Assembly (NCBI RefSeq): GCF_030010235.1
Contig: NZ_JASCRS010000001.1
Location: 310,001 to 374,000, forward strand
Direction: 5' to 3'
Source: Leucobacter sp. UT-8R-CII-1-4
GTDB taxonomy: Bacteria; Actinomycetota; Actinomycetes; Actinomycetales; Microbacteriaceae
Length of the DNA: 64,000 nt
Shown here: positions 40,674 to 49,472 of the stretch, one piece after another
Layout: every line of letters begins with the position of its first letter
Numbering within the stretch: the first letter of the stretch is position 1
Notes under the pieces: generated by a model
What the model was told of the DNA's origin: nothing
What the model saw: the letters and a program-made list of their open reading frames with translations, nothing else
The model's database searches: none
Position numbers and translations under genes: made by a program

Positions 40674-42337
40674 TAGAGCACTCCATTGTTATAACGTGGG
40701 CCGTAGCCGGTAACCGTGACGGTTCGCGGTTCAACAGGCTCATCTAGATCTTCAGAGCCATCAGCGTCCGAGGGGTTCCCTGCCCCGCCAATTGGCCGTT
40801 CGATTACGATTTCGATCCAACTGCCGCGTTCTTCGATAAGACCAGCGCCCCACTCCGTGACAACCACCGAGCCCTCGAAATCGAGGTCGAGATCGTCAAG
40901 TTCAGCGGCATCAGCGAGTCGATACGCATCTACGTGGATCAGTGGAGCACCGCCGCCAAGAGACGGATGGGTGCGGGCCAGCACGAACGTTGGGCTGGTA
41001 ACCGGGCCTCGAACGTTCAAGCCCTCACCAATACCGCGGCTGAGCGTGGTCTTACCGGCACCAAGCGGTCCGGTGAGAATCACAAGATCACCGGCAGCGA
41101 AGCTCCGCCCCAGGCGAACGCCGAGCGCATGCATGGCTTCGGGATCCGCTATTTGCAAAGAAAATGACGAGCTCGTGTCGGTGTTATCCGGCTCGCTGAG
41201 TGTGCTGTCGTCACCGTCAACGGCCACCCGCACAACACGAGTGCCAATACTCGCAACAATCTCGTAGTTGATTGTGCGCATGAGCTCAGCCCAAACCTCA
41301 ACCGGCGGCACGCCAGTGCACGGATCGCCAAAAAGAATCACCGGATCGCCAAGACTCACCTTTTTGCCGAGCTTGCCGATGTCGACGATGCACTGATCCA
41401 TGCCTATACGACCGACGATTGGGCAATGCTGGCCAGCGATAGCAACCGTGGCTCCGGCTCCATTGAGCGCACGCGGCATGCCATCGGCGTAGCCAATTGG
41501 CACAAGCGCGAGAGTCGTGTCGCTTTGAGTCACATGGTTGAAACCGTACGAGACGCCAGCCCCAGCTGGCACATCGCGCAGAGCAACAATCTCGCTCCGA
41601 AGCGTCATCGCTGGCACAAGGCCGAGATCCGCAGAAGTCTTGCCTGCCAACGGGCTCAGGCCATAAATAGCCATGCCGACTCGCACCGTGTTGTAGTACA
41701 GGTGAGGTGAGGTCATCGTTGCAGCAGATGAAGCCAAGTGAATCATCTCTGGATCACAACCGGCCGCGCGCAAAATGGCAAGTGCACTCTCAAAACGTGC
41801 AGCCTGAGCGCGATCTTCGGTGTCATTGGTGTTTGAGAGGTGACTAAACAGGCCGCGCACACGCACAGCACCCGCGCGTTCCAGCTCGGCACCGCGCGCA
41901 AATAGTGCCGACCACTCTCCCGGAGATGCGCCGTTTCGGCTGAGCCCCGTATCGATTTTGAACTGCATTGTCGCAGTCTTGCCAAGATGTGAGGCGGCTG
42001 CGGCGAGCGCTTCGAGCTGGGCAAGATTACTCACCGCAATCTCAATGTCACGCTCAACAGCGGCAACAAAGTCGACACGGACTCCGTGCAACCAGCAGAT
42101 CACAGGGGCGTCGATACCGGCATCGCGCAGAGCAATCGCCTCTTCAAGATCGGCCACACCAAGCAGCGTCGCACCTCCCTCGATCGCAGCTTTGCCGACG
42201 ATTGCTGCACCGTGCCCGTAGCCGTTTGCCTTCAATACAGCGATGACGTTGCCGCCGGTCATTTCGCGCAGGTGCCGCACATTGTGCCGAATCGCTGGCA
42301 GAGAGATCTCAGCGACTCGCATTGATCCAGTTCTCAT
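40673..42337 (-). CDS. Fused alanine racemase and TsaE ATPase
   Basis: 554 residues in one frame. Residues 1 to about 370 are alanine racemase: PLP lysine K36 in 'VIAVLKANGYGHG', 'RVGMAIYGLSPL', and 'GRIGMDQCIVDI'. Residues from about 395 onward are TsaE: P-loop 'TGPLGAGKTTLSRG', 'SPTFVLARTH' and 'HVDAYRLADAAELDDLDL' with 'VTEWG'. The first makes D-alanine for the wall; the second is the ATPase of threonylcarbamoyl-tRNA synthesis. GGAGGCG precedes the ATG. A linker of about 25 Ser/Asp-rich residues joins them. Confidence 0.95.
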   Translation of the reverse strand: MRTGSMRVAEISLPAIRHNVRHLREMTGGNVIAVLKANGYGHGAAIVGKAAIEGGATLLGVADLEEAIALRDAGIDAPVICWLHGVRVDFVAAVERDIEIAVSNLAQLEALAAAASHLGKTATMQFKIDTGLSRNGASPGEWSALFARGAELERAGAVRVRGLFSHLSNTNDTEDRAQAARFESALAILRAAGCDPEMIHLASSAATMTSPHLYYNTVRVGMAIYGLSPLAGKTSADLGLVPAMTLRSEIVALRDVPAGAGVSYGFNHVTQSDTTLALVPIGYADGMPRALNGAGATVAIAGQHCPIVGRIGMDQCIVDIGKLGKKVSLGDPVILFGDPCTGVPPVEVWAELMRTINYEIVASIGTRVVRVAVDGDDSTLSEPDNTDTSSSFSLQIADPEAMHALGVRLGRSFAAGDLVILTGPLGAGKTTLSRGIGEGLNVRGPVTSPTFVLARTHPSLGGGAPLIHVDAYRLADAAELDDLDLDFEGSVVVTEWGAGLIEERGSWIEIVIERPIGGAGNPSDADGSEDLDEPVEPRTVTVTGYGPRYNNGVL

Positions 42338-42338
42338 T

Positions 42339-42701
42339 TCACGCCTCCGTTGCTGCTTCCACGATAACGAAAGCCGTAGCCATTCCGCCGTCGTGCGTCA
42401 TTGAAAGGTGTATTTGGTCGCCGCCCAGGGCAACAAGTTGCTGCACCAGTGCCTCAGTTCTGGCGAAGGAGGGTTTGCGACCTTGACCGCGAAGCACCTC
42501 CATGTCATGCCAGCCGAGGCCGTAGGAGTCACCAATGGCTTTGATCAGTGCTTCCTTTGCCGCAAAACGTGCTGCGAGCGAGGCCATCGGGAGCGTGCGT
42601 TCCGCCTCGGTGAAGAGCCTTGTACGCAGGCTCGGTGTGCGGTCGATAGAGCGCTCAAATCGCGCAATATCGACCGTATCCACACCGATACCGAGAATCA
42701 T
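42339..42701 (-). CDS. acpS: Holo-[acyl-carrier-protein] synthase
   Basis: 120 residues with 'ILGIGVDTVDIARFE' (magnesium aspartate) and 'ARFAAKEALIKAIG'. It transfers 4'-phosphopantetheine from CoA to acyl carrier protein. It follows glmS by two bases and precedes the racemase by one, within a six-gene operon. CoA is made by the pathway of the divergent coaA. Confidence 0.95.
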   Translation of the reverse strand: MILGIGVDTVDIARFERSIDRTPSLRTRLFTEAERTLPMASLAARFAAKEALIKAIGDSYGLGWHDMEVLRGQGRKPSFARTEALVQQLVALGGDQIHLSMTHDGGMATAFVIVEAATEA

Positions 42702-42703
42702 GG

Positions 42704-44554
42704 TTACTCGACGGTTACCGACTTCGCGAGGTTGCGAGGCTGATCAACATCGAGCCCCTTCGCGGTTGAGAGTTCAAGCGCGAACCATTGCAGCGGCACA
42801 ACCTGCACGAGTGGCTCAAAGATCGAGTCAACCAGTGGCAGGCGAATCACATCATCTGCGTAAGGCAGCACCGAGGTATCGCCCTTCTCCACGAGTGCGA
42901 TCACGCGGGCACCGCGGGCGCGAATCTCCTGAATGTTCGAGACAACCTTTGAGTGCATCACTGGCGACTGACGCGGGCTTGGCACCAGCACGAACACTGG
43001 CTGGCCGTGATCAATCAGCGCAATTGGGCCGTGCTTCAGCTCACCTGCAGCAAAGCCTTCAGCGTGAATGTAAGCAATCTCTTTGAGCTTCAGTGCGCCC
43101 TCAAGAGCAGTTGGGAAACCTACGTGACGACCGAGGAACAGCACCGAACGGGTGTCTGCCATCCAGTGTGCGAGCTGCGCGATTTCGTCGTGCGTCGCAA
43201 CTGCCTCGGCTACGGCTGCCGGCAGCTCTTCGAGGCCGGTGATTGCGGCGGCTTCAGCTTCTGCCGAGAGGGTGCCGCGTACGTGACCAAAGTGCAAACC
43301 GATCAGGTACAGCGCGGTGATCTGTGCGGTGAAAGCCTTTGTCGACGCAACAGCAACCTCGGGCCCAGCGTGGGTGTAAACAGCAGCATCGCTTTCGCGC
43401 GGGATCGTTGCACTCTGCGTGTTGCAGACTGAAACGGTAGTGACACCGCGCTCATTTGCATACTTCACAGCCATCATGGTGTCCATGGTTTCGCCCGACT
43501 GGCTAACCGAAATCACCATAGTTCGCTCGCTGAGCACTGGGTCGCGGTAGCGGAACTCGTGGCTCAGCTGCACCTCGACCGGGATGCGGGCCCACTGCTC
43601 AATCGCATAGGCACCAATCTGACCAGCGTAGGAGGCGGTACCGCAGGCAATGATCACAATACGGTCGACGTTCTTGATGGTCTCATCACCGAGCGCGCTC
43701 AGCTCAGGGATCACCACGTGCCCATCGGTGATGCGTCCGCGAACGGTGTTCGCAACAGCCTCAGGCTGCTCATTGATTTCCTTCGCCATAAACGAAGACC
43801 AGCCACCCTTGTCGGCAGCTTCAGTGTCCCACGCCACCTCGTACTCCTCGAATTCAACGGGGTTGCCGTCGAAGTCGGTGATGGTCACGAGTTCTGGGGT
43901 GATGATCGCGATGTTGTCTTCTTCGACCGCCACTGCGCGTCGGGTGTACCCGACAAAGGCCGCCACATCGCTACCAAGGAAGTTCTCGCCCTCGCCAAGG
44001 CCAACCACGAGTGGTGAGCTGTGGCGCGCAGCGACAACCTTGTTTGAGTTGTCGCGGTGCATTGCGAGCAGGGTGAAGGTGCCGTGCAGTCGCTTCACCA
44101 CACTTCGGAACGCAACCTCAAGGTCACCTGCCTTCGCCACCTCAAGCCCGAGCAGAGCGGCCACAACCTCGGTATCGGTTTCGCTCTGCAGTTCAACACC
44201 AGCGGCATCAAGTTCGGCACGAAGTTCAGCAAAATTCTCGACGATACCGTTGTGAATCAGCGCAAGCTTGCCTGCATCACCGAGATGCGGGTGTGCATTC
44301 ACATCGGTTGGTCCACCGTGTGTTGCCCAGCGAGTGTGACCGATACCGGTGCCCGTGGCTGGTACCGGGCTCGCTTCAAGAAGTTCTACCAGACGAGCGA
44401 GCTTGCCCGATCGTTTCCGAACTGCAACTTCACCGTTGGTATCGAGCACAGCGACACCCGCTGAGTCGTAGCCTCGGTACTCGAGGCGCTTGAGACCGCT
44501 CGTGAGCACCTCAACGGTGTCTCCGGGGCCGACATATCCGACGATTCCACACAT
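42704..44554 (-). CDS. glmS: Glutamine-fructose-6-phosphate aminotransferase
   Basis: 616 residues. The amidotransferase nucleophile is Cys2 ('MCGIVGYVG'), and two SIS sugar-isomerase domains follow ('IIACGTASYAGQ', 'SQSGETMDTM', 'KELKHGPIAL'-like 'GELKHGPIALID'). The C-terminus ends 'LAKSVTVE', as in the family. It begins amino-sugar synthesis for the wall. The ATG at 44554 is certain because the cysteine must be at position 2. No ribosome site is seen, and a TAAAAT eight bases upstream suggests a leaderless mRNA. Confidence 0.96.
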   Translation of the reverse strand: MCGIVGYVGPGDTVEVLTSGLKRLEYRGYDSAGVAVLDTNGEVAVRKRSGKLARLVELLEASPVPATGTGIGHTRWATHGGPTDVNAHPHLGDAGKLALIHNGIVENFAELRAELDAAGVELQSETDTEVVAALLGLEVAKAGDLEVAFRSVVKRLHGTFTLLAMHRDNSNKVVAARHSSPLVVGLGEGENFLGSDVAAFVGYTRRAVAVEEDNIAIITPELVTITDFDGNPVEFEEYEVAWDTEAADKGGWSSFMAKEINEQPEAVANTVRGRITDGHVVIPELSALGDETIKNVDRIVIIACGTASYAGQIGAYAIEQWARIPVEVQLSHEFRYRDPVLSERTMVISVSQSGETMDTMMAVKYANERGVTTVSVCNTQSATIPRESDAAVYTHAGPEVAVASTKAFTAQITALYLIGLHFGHVRGTLSAEAEAAAITGLEELPAAVAEAVATHDEIAQLAHWMADTRSVLFLGRHVGFPTALEGALKLKEIAYIHAEGFAAGELKHGPIALIDHGQPVFVLVPSPRQSPVMHSKVVSNIQEIRARGARVIALVEKGDTSVLPYADDVIRLPLVDSIFEPLVQVVPLQWFALELSTAKGLDVDQPRNLAKSVTVE

Positions 44555-44585
44555 AGACGTTATTTTAGTGGCACGATGAAGTGTG
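44555..44585. promoter_or_regulatory. Compact divergent promoter for glmS and coaA
   Basis: Only 31 bp separate the two start codons. The heptamer TATTTTA (44561-44567) reads as a -10 (TATTTT) for coaA and as TAAAAT for glmS. Both mRNAs would then have very short or no leaders. No good -35 was found for either. Confidence 0.4.
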
Positions 44586-45554
44586 ATGACTGAGTACAGC
44601 ACTGAGACACAGGCTCTGGTACGCCCAGACCTGACTTCTCCATTCATTGAAATCGCTCGTGATGAGTGGGCAAGGCTCGCTGGAGAGACCCCTATGCCCC
44701 TCAAAGAGGCCGAGATTGAGGCCTATCGTGGGCTCGGAGAACCGCTAGATCTCGCCGAAGTTGGCGATGTTTACCGGCCACTGAGTCGACTTATCAATCA
44801 ATACGCAATTGCAGAGCGAGAGGTGCACCGCCGCACTCGCAGTTTTTTGCGCAGACCAAATGACAGGCCCTCACCTTTTGTCATTGGAATTGCGGGTTCG
44901 GTTGCGGTCGGCAAGTCGACCGTTGCCCGAATTTTGCGCGATATGCTCGCTCGCTGGCCTGAAACCCCGCATGTTCAGTTGATTACGACCGATGGGTTTT
45001 TGTACCCGAATGAGGTTCTGAATGAGCGTGGGATCGCCCACCGCAAAGGCTTCCCAGAGTCGTACGACAGGCGGGCACTGCTTCGTTTTGTGACCCAGGT
45101 GAAATCAGGGGCCGCGGAAGCGAATGTGCCGCACTATGACCACCTGATTTACGACATTGTGCCGGGAGAATTCACCAAGGTGAAACGACCCGACATCCTG
45201 ATCGTTGAGGGGCTTAACGTGTTGCAGCCTGCCTCAATGGACCACCCGCTCGCGGTGAGCGACCTCTTTGATTTCTCGATCTATGTCGATGCCCGCACCG
45301 CAGACATCGAGCAGTGGTTCATCAATCGTTTCTTGCGGTTGAAGGATCAGGCGTTCAGTAACCCAGACTCATTCTTTAAGCGCTTTGCTGGCCTTGATGA
45401 GCAGGCGGCGCGCGATCTGGCGCACGAGTTCTGGGCAGGTATTAACGAACCGAACCTGATCGAAAACATTCGGCCAACTCGTGCCCGCGCTTCGCTGGTG
45501 CTACGCAAAGACGCCGACCACACCGTGCAGAAGGTTCTGCTGCGAAAGATCTAA
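44586..45554 (+). CDS. coaA: Type I pantothenate kinase
   Basis: 322 residues. The P-loop is 'GIAGSVAVGKSTVARIL', and 'TTDGFLYPNEVLNERG' and 'FVDFSIYVDA'-like 'FDFSIYVDARTADIEQWFINRFL' parts match bacterial CoaA. It commits pantothenate to CoA synthesis and is usually feedback-inhibited by CoA. The ATG at 44586 or the GTG at 44583 may be used; the leader is too short for a normal ribosome site. Confidence 0.95.
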   Translation: MTEYSTETQALVRPDLTSPFIEIARDEWARLAGETPMPLKEAEIEAYRGLGEPLDLAEVGDVYRPLSRLINQYAIAEREVHRRTRSFLRRPNDRPSPFVIGIAGSVAVGKSTVARILRDMLARWPETPHVQLITTDGFLYPNEVLNERGIAHRKGFPESYDRRALLRFVTQVKSGAAEANVPHYDHLIYDIVPGEFTKVKRPDILIVEGLNVLQPASMDHPLAVSDLFDFSIYVDARTADIEQWFINRFLRLKDQAFSNPDSFFKRFAGLDEQAARDLAHEFWAGINEPNLIENIRPTRARASLVLRKDADHTVQKVLLRKI

Positions 45555-45582
45555 CCTTCAGCCTGCGTTCGAACAGCCCGGT

Positions 45583-45616
45583 TGAGAGCGAGGGTCATCT
45601 CTGACTCTCGCTCTCA
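45583..45616. terminator. Hairpin between convergent coaA and paaG
   Basis: TGAGAGCGAG at 45583-45592 pairs perfectly with 45607-45616 over a 14-base loop. It lacks a T run, but its place between convergent genes fits a terminator. Confidence 0.45.
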
Positions 45617-45718
45617 TCGGATCCGAGGATGAGCTCGGGACATCCGCCGCGCGACACGATACGTCGCGCCTAGCGCGTTGGTCTGTTTGCGCAGCGAATC
45701 GCAGTATCCGTCAACGAG

Positions 45719-46492
45719 TTAAGCCTTGCCCGTGAAATTCGGGCGACGCTTTTCCTGGAAAGAAGCAAACCCCTCGCGGTAGTCCGACGTGTCGCACAGC
45801 GCCGCCTGAGCACGGTTCTCATCGCTCATTGAGGCCCACAGCCCAATTCGCTGATCGCGCAGGTCTGCGACGAGTCGCTTCGATGCCAGAAACGCCTGAG
45901 TCGCGCCGATTGCTGCCTTCGAAGCGGCTTGCTGTGCGGCAGCGAGCACCTCATCATCGGGCAGCACTTGAGAGAACAACCCTGCGGTGACGGCCTCTGT
46001 GCCCGACATCAGACGGCCCGTGTAGATCAGATCCAGCGTGCGATGGGCGCCGAGGCGCTCGAAGAACAGCGCGTGACCACCCGAGTCGAGCGTCGCGCCC
46101 AGGTTGGCAAATGGGCTGCCAATCTTTGCTGACTCGGCCACGTACACGACGTCGGTTGCGATCAAGAGGCCGAGTCCGACTCCTAGGCACGCACCCGTTG
46201 CCACCGCGAAGGTGGGGGCGGGGAACTCGCTCATCTTTTTCATCAGCGGCTCGATCAGACCTTCAAGATAGCCGATCACATCGTCCTCACGAGGATCAAC
46301 CCCAGAGATGTCTCGGCCCGCACAGAATGCGCGGCCTTCACCGCGCAGCAAGAGCGCGCGCACGCCCGCTGCAGCTGCCTCATCGTAGGCAGCTGAGAGC
46401 TCAGCAACCGCAGTCGGGTCGAGCGAGTTCAGCTTCTCTGGCGCGTCAAGCACAATTTCTGCCACGCCGTCGGTAATTGTCAGTCGAATCAT
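45719..46492 (-). CDS. paaG: Enoyl-CoA hydratase/isomerase, probable PaaG
   Basis: 257 residues, crotonase fold. 'GEGRAFCAGRDISGVD' forms the oxyanion region. 'FANLGATLDSGGHALFFERLG' places an aspartate where E. coli PaaG has its catalytic Asp in 'PDCGG', while the hydratase glutamates are missing. PaaG isomerises ring-1,2-epoxyphenylacetyl-CoA to the oxepin. The ATG follows GGAG by eight bases. It is the last gene of the paaABCDE transcript. Confidence 0.82.
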   Translation of the reverse strand: MIRLTITDGVAEIVLDAPEKLNSLDPTAVAELSAAYDEAAAAGVRALLLRGEGRAFCAGRDISGVDPREDDVIGYLEGLIEPLMKKMSEFPAPTFAVATGACLGVGLGLLIATDVVYVAESAKIGSPFANLGATLDSGGHALFFERLGAHRTLDLIYTGRLMSGTEAVTAGLFSQVLPDDEVLAAAQQAASKAAIGATQAFLASKRLVADLRDQRIGLWASMSDENRAQAALCDTSDYREGFASFQEKRRPNFTGKA

Positions 46493-46593
46493 CTCAGGTT
46501 CTCCATCGTGGTTGTGCTGGGCAGCATCGCCCAGGCTGGTAATGACAAAGGAGGGCACACCTCGGAAGAGATGTGCCCTCGCAATATCGCTGC

Positions 46594-47703
46594 TTATGCG
46601 TCGAAGTCGACCACAATGCGGTCGGAAGTCGGTCGCGACTGGCAGGTAAGCACGTACCCGCGCTCAATCTCGTCGCTTTCCAGCGCGTAGTTTTCATGCA
46701 TGTTAACGCTGCCCTCGACGACGCGGGCTCGGCAGGTGCCACAGACACCACCGGCGCACGCAAATGGCACGTCTGGGCGCACACGCAGTGCCGCATTCAG
46801 CACGGTCTCGTTTGCGCTAATCGGGCTCTCAACCGTAGCTGAGGTGCCGTCGAGCGTGAAGTCGATCTCGAAGGTTTTTTCTCCCGACTGAATCACAACG
46901 TCGCGAGCACGCGGAGCCTGCGCGCCAGGCTCGCCGGTGCTGAATAGCTCAAAACGAATATGCTTCTCGTCTACACCGTTCTCAGCGAGCAGGTCGCGGG
47001 TGAGCTGCACAAGTTCGAATGGGCCGCAAAGCACCCACTCGTTCACGCGAGCGGTCGGAATAATCGACTGCAGGATCGTGCGCAATTTTTCTTCGTCAAG
47101 ACGGCCAGACATGATCGGTGCCGAGCGCTGCTCGCGAGAGAGCACGTGGTGCAGGGCGAGGCGATCCGGGTAGCGGTCTTTCAGCTCTGCGAGCTCTTCA
47201 ACAAACATCACGTCGAGAGACGACTTATTTGTGTAGAGCAGATCAAAACGTGCGGTTTCACTCTGCTCCAGCACGCGGTGCGCCATGGTGATCACGGGGG
47301 TAATGCCCGAACCAGCGGCAATGCCTACTACCTGCTTGCCGTCGAGGTCCTCGAGGTTTGAAGTGAAGGTGCCTTGCGGTGTCATTACGTCGATGGTCTG
47401 ACCCGGCTGCAGCGTATCGTTCGCCCAGTTCGAGAACAGACCGCCAAGGTCACGCTTGATCGCAACCGAGATGCGGCCGTCGCGAGGTGGGCGGCAAATC
47501 GAGTACGAGCGGCGAACTTCTTCGCCGTCGATCGTTGCCCGCAGCGCGAGGTATTGGCCCGCAGCGTAGTCATAGTTGTCAGCGAGTTCTGCGGGCACCT
47601 CAAAGGTGACCTCAACACTGGTGTCAGTCAGTGGGCGCACATCGGCAACACGCAGTTCGTTAAACGTCGCGCGCTTCTTTGCGCCGAGATTGATGGCAGC
47701 CAT
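46594..47703 (-). CDS. paaE: Phenylacetyl-CoA epoxidase reductase subunit PaaE
   Basis: 369 residues. FAD domain 'RRSYSICRPP', NAD(P) domain 'VVGIAAGSGITPVITM', and C-terminal plant-type 2Fe-2S centre 'CAGGVCGTCRARV' plus a fourth cysteine near 'VLTCQS'. It feeds electrons to the PaaA diiron site. AAAGGCAAG precedes the ATG at 47703. Confidence 0.95.
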   Translation of the reverse strand: MAAINLGAKKRATFNELRVADVRPLTDTSVEVTFEVPAELADNYDYAAGQYLALRATIDGEEVRRSYSICRPPRDGRISVAIKRDLGGLFSNWANDTLQPGQTIDVMTPQGTFTSNLEDLDGKQVVGIAAGSGITPVITMAHRVLEQSETARFDLLYTNKSSLDVMFVEELAELKDRYPDRLALHHVLSREQRSAPIMSGRLDEEKLRTILQSIIPTARVNEWVLCGPFELVQLTRDLLAENGVDEKHIRFELFSTGEPGAQAPRARDVVIQSGEKTFEIDFTLDGTSATVESPISANETVLNAALRVRPDVPFACAGGVCGTCRARVVEGSVNMHENYALESDEIERGYVLTCQSRPTSDRIVVDFDA

Positions 47704-47779
47704 GTTCTTGCCTTTCAGCCGGCTCGTACATTTATTTGGTTGGTTTGGTGGCACCCGAAGTATTCAGGTAAGCGCCCGC

Positions 47780-48304
47780 CTAGTGCACCTTGAAGTAGTC
47801 GAAAGGTTCTTGACAGCGCTGGCACTGGTAGAGCGCCTTGCATGAAGTCGAACCGAATCGAGAAATCTCACGGGTATGCAGCGAGTGGCAGCGCGGGCAT
47901 TTCACGCCGAGATTCACGGGGATCGGCCCGCGCATCTCATCGGAGCGCGCCATTGGCGGGGCGATTCCGTAGTCTTCGAGCTTGCGTTTGCCTGCTTCGG
48001 TCATCCAGTCGGTAGTCCAGGCTGGTGCCAGCGTGTAGCTCACCTGCACGTCTTCATAGCCCGCATCGCGAAGGGCAGAAGCGACGTCATCGCGCATCTG
48101 GTCGATCGCGGGGCAGCCTGAATACGTTGGTGTGAGCACTACGTGCGCAACCTTGCCGTCTGCGTGTGCTTCACGCAGCACACCGAGGTCTTCGATGGTC
48201 AGCGCCGGCACCTCAGGGTCAAGGATCGTTGCTGCTAGGTCCCAGACTTTTGCCGATGCCTCATCAGTGGGCCGAATACCGGTCGATGTAGACACGGCAC
48301 TCAC
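47780..48304 (-). CDS. paaD: Phenylacetyl-CoA epoxidase maturation protein PaaD
   Basis: 174 residues. An N-terminal MIP18/DUF59 iron-sulfur assembly domain ('LDPEVPALTIEDLGVLR', 'TPTYSGCPAIDQM') is followed by a zinc-ribbon-like tail with 'CPRC' and 'CQRC'. PaaD is needed for an active epoxidase. GTG at 48304 overlaps the paaC stop by four bases (GTGA); a GTG at 48295 is an alternative. Confidence 0.93.
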   Translation of the reverse strand: MSAVSTSTGIRPTDEASAKVWDLAATILDPEVPALTIEDLGVLREAHADGKVAHVVLTPTYSGCPAIDQMRDDVASALRDAGYEDVQVSYTLAPAWTTDWMTEAGKRKLEDYGIAPPMARSDEMRGPIPVNLGVKCPRCHSLHTREISRFGSTSCKALYQCQRCQEPFDYFKVH

Positions 48305-49134
48305 CACTTCGCGCCTGGATGGCGGCGTGGTAGCCACTGCAGCTCAGCGAGAATGTACCCGAGCAGTGTCGAGTGACGTCCCTCTCGGCCACCGGTCATT
48401 GCTGGTTTTGCGGTTGGCAGTTCTAGGCCAGCCTCAGCAAATACGGTGTTGAGTGTTTCGTCGAAACCAGCGCGAAGCGAAGACGGACGAGCCGCGATAC
48501 CCTCAAGCTGATCGATAAGCGCGTCATCGGTAAAGAGCTCTTCAACGTATGGCCACATATCTTCGAGAGCGACAATGATCCGCTTCCGTGATTCTTCGGT
48601 GCCACCGGCGAGGCGTAGCGTCCACTGCACCGCGTGATCCTGGTGGTAGCGAACCTCACGCTCTGCCTTCGCAGCGATTGCCGCGATCGACTCGTCACTG
48701 CTCGTAAGCAGCGCGGTGTATAGCTGCACCTGGTAGATCGAGAAGTAGAGCTGACGCGCGAGCATGTCACCGAAATCGGTGCCCGTCTGCTCTACGAGCC
48801 AGCAATTGCGGAACTCTGGCTCGTCGCGCCAAAACGCAAGGTCATCTTCTGATTTGCCACTCGCAGAGCCTGCGAAGTTGAGCAGGGCGCGGGCGTGACC
48901 GAGCAGGTCGAGTGCGATATTGCCGAGAGCAAGATCTTCTTCGAGTTCTGGTGCGCGCGAGACCCACCAGCCGAGCTGCTGCGAAAGAATCAGCGAATCG
49001 TCGCCAAGACGCAACGCATACTCGGCTACCTTTTCGCTCGCGATGCGACCCGAGCCCGGCAGCTCTTCGTCGAGAATGGTCTCGTCGAGTGATACGTCGC
49101 CGTGGTGGTCGATAACGTCGTGATCGTGACTCAC
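48301..49134 (-). CDS. paaC: Phenylacetyl-CoA epoxidase subunit PaaC
   Basis: 277 residues of the ferritin-like PaaA_PaaC family. 'YALRLGDDSLILSQQLGWW', 'LDLLGHARALLNF' and 'KAEREVRYHQDHAVQW' are conserved. PaaC is the structural partner of PaaA and has degenerate metal ligands. It overlaps paaB upstream (ATGA) and paaD downstream (GTGA). Confidence 0.95.
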   Translation of the reverse strand: MSHDHDVIDHHGDVSLDETILDEELPGSGRIASEKVAEYALRLGDDSLILSQQLGWWVSRAPELEEDLALGNIALDLLGHARALLNFAGSASGKSEDDLAFWRDEPEFRNCWLVEQTGTDFGDMLARQLYFSIYQVQLYTALLTSSDESIAAIAAKAEREVRYHQDHAVQWTLRLAGGTEESRKRIIVALEDMWPYVEELFTDDALIDQLEGIAARPSSLRAGFDETLNTVFAEAGLELPTAKPAMTGGREGRHSTLLGYILAELQWLPRRHPGAKW

Positions 49135-49436
49135 AGGTGCTTCACCCCTTCAGCGCGGGTGTAGTAGATCGCGTGACGGTAGTTCTTACCGGCTGGCGAT
49201 TCAAAGAACTCACCCTTTCTATCGGGATCGCTCGTGGTGAAAGCGGTTGCTGGTGCAACCCAAATCGACACGCCCTCGTTGCGGCGCGTGTACAGATCGC
49301 GAGCGTTGCGCACTGCCATTTCAGAGTCGGGCGCGTGCAGCGATCCAACGTGTACGTGGCTCAGACCGCGATTCGCGCGAATGAAGACCTCCCAAAGCGG
49401 CCAAGCCTCGGTACCCATCTCTCCGGGTGTTGACAT
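49131..49436 (-). CDS. paaB: Phenylacetyl-CoA epoxidase subunit PaaB
   Basis: 101 residues, the usual length. 'WEVFIRANRGLSHVHVGSLHAPD' and 'ARDLYTRRNEGVSIWVAP' are family signatures. PaaB bridges PaaAC dimers in the complex. It lies between paaA (36 bp upstream) and paaC (4-bp overlap). Confidence 0.96.
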   Translation of the reverse strand: MSTPGEMGTEAWPLWEVFIRANRGLSHVHVGSLHAPDSEMAVRNARDLYTRRNEGVSIWVAPATAFTTSDPDRKGEFFESPAGKNYRHAIYYTRAEGVKHL

Positions 49437-49472
49437 CTTCGTCTCCTTATTCGTATTCGATCGTCGTTCGAG

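Noticed and set aside
45555-45718. Possible RNA gene between coaA and paaG
   Set aside because: Only a simple 10-bp hairpin is present; no cloverleaf or other structured-RNA signature was found.
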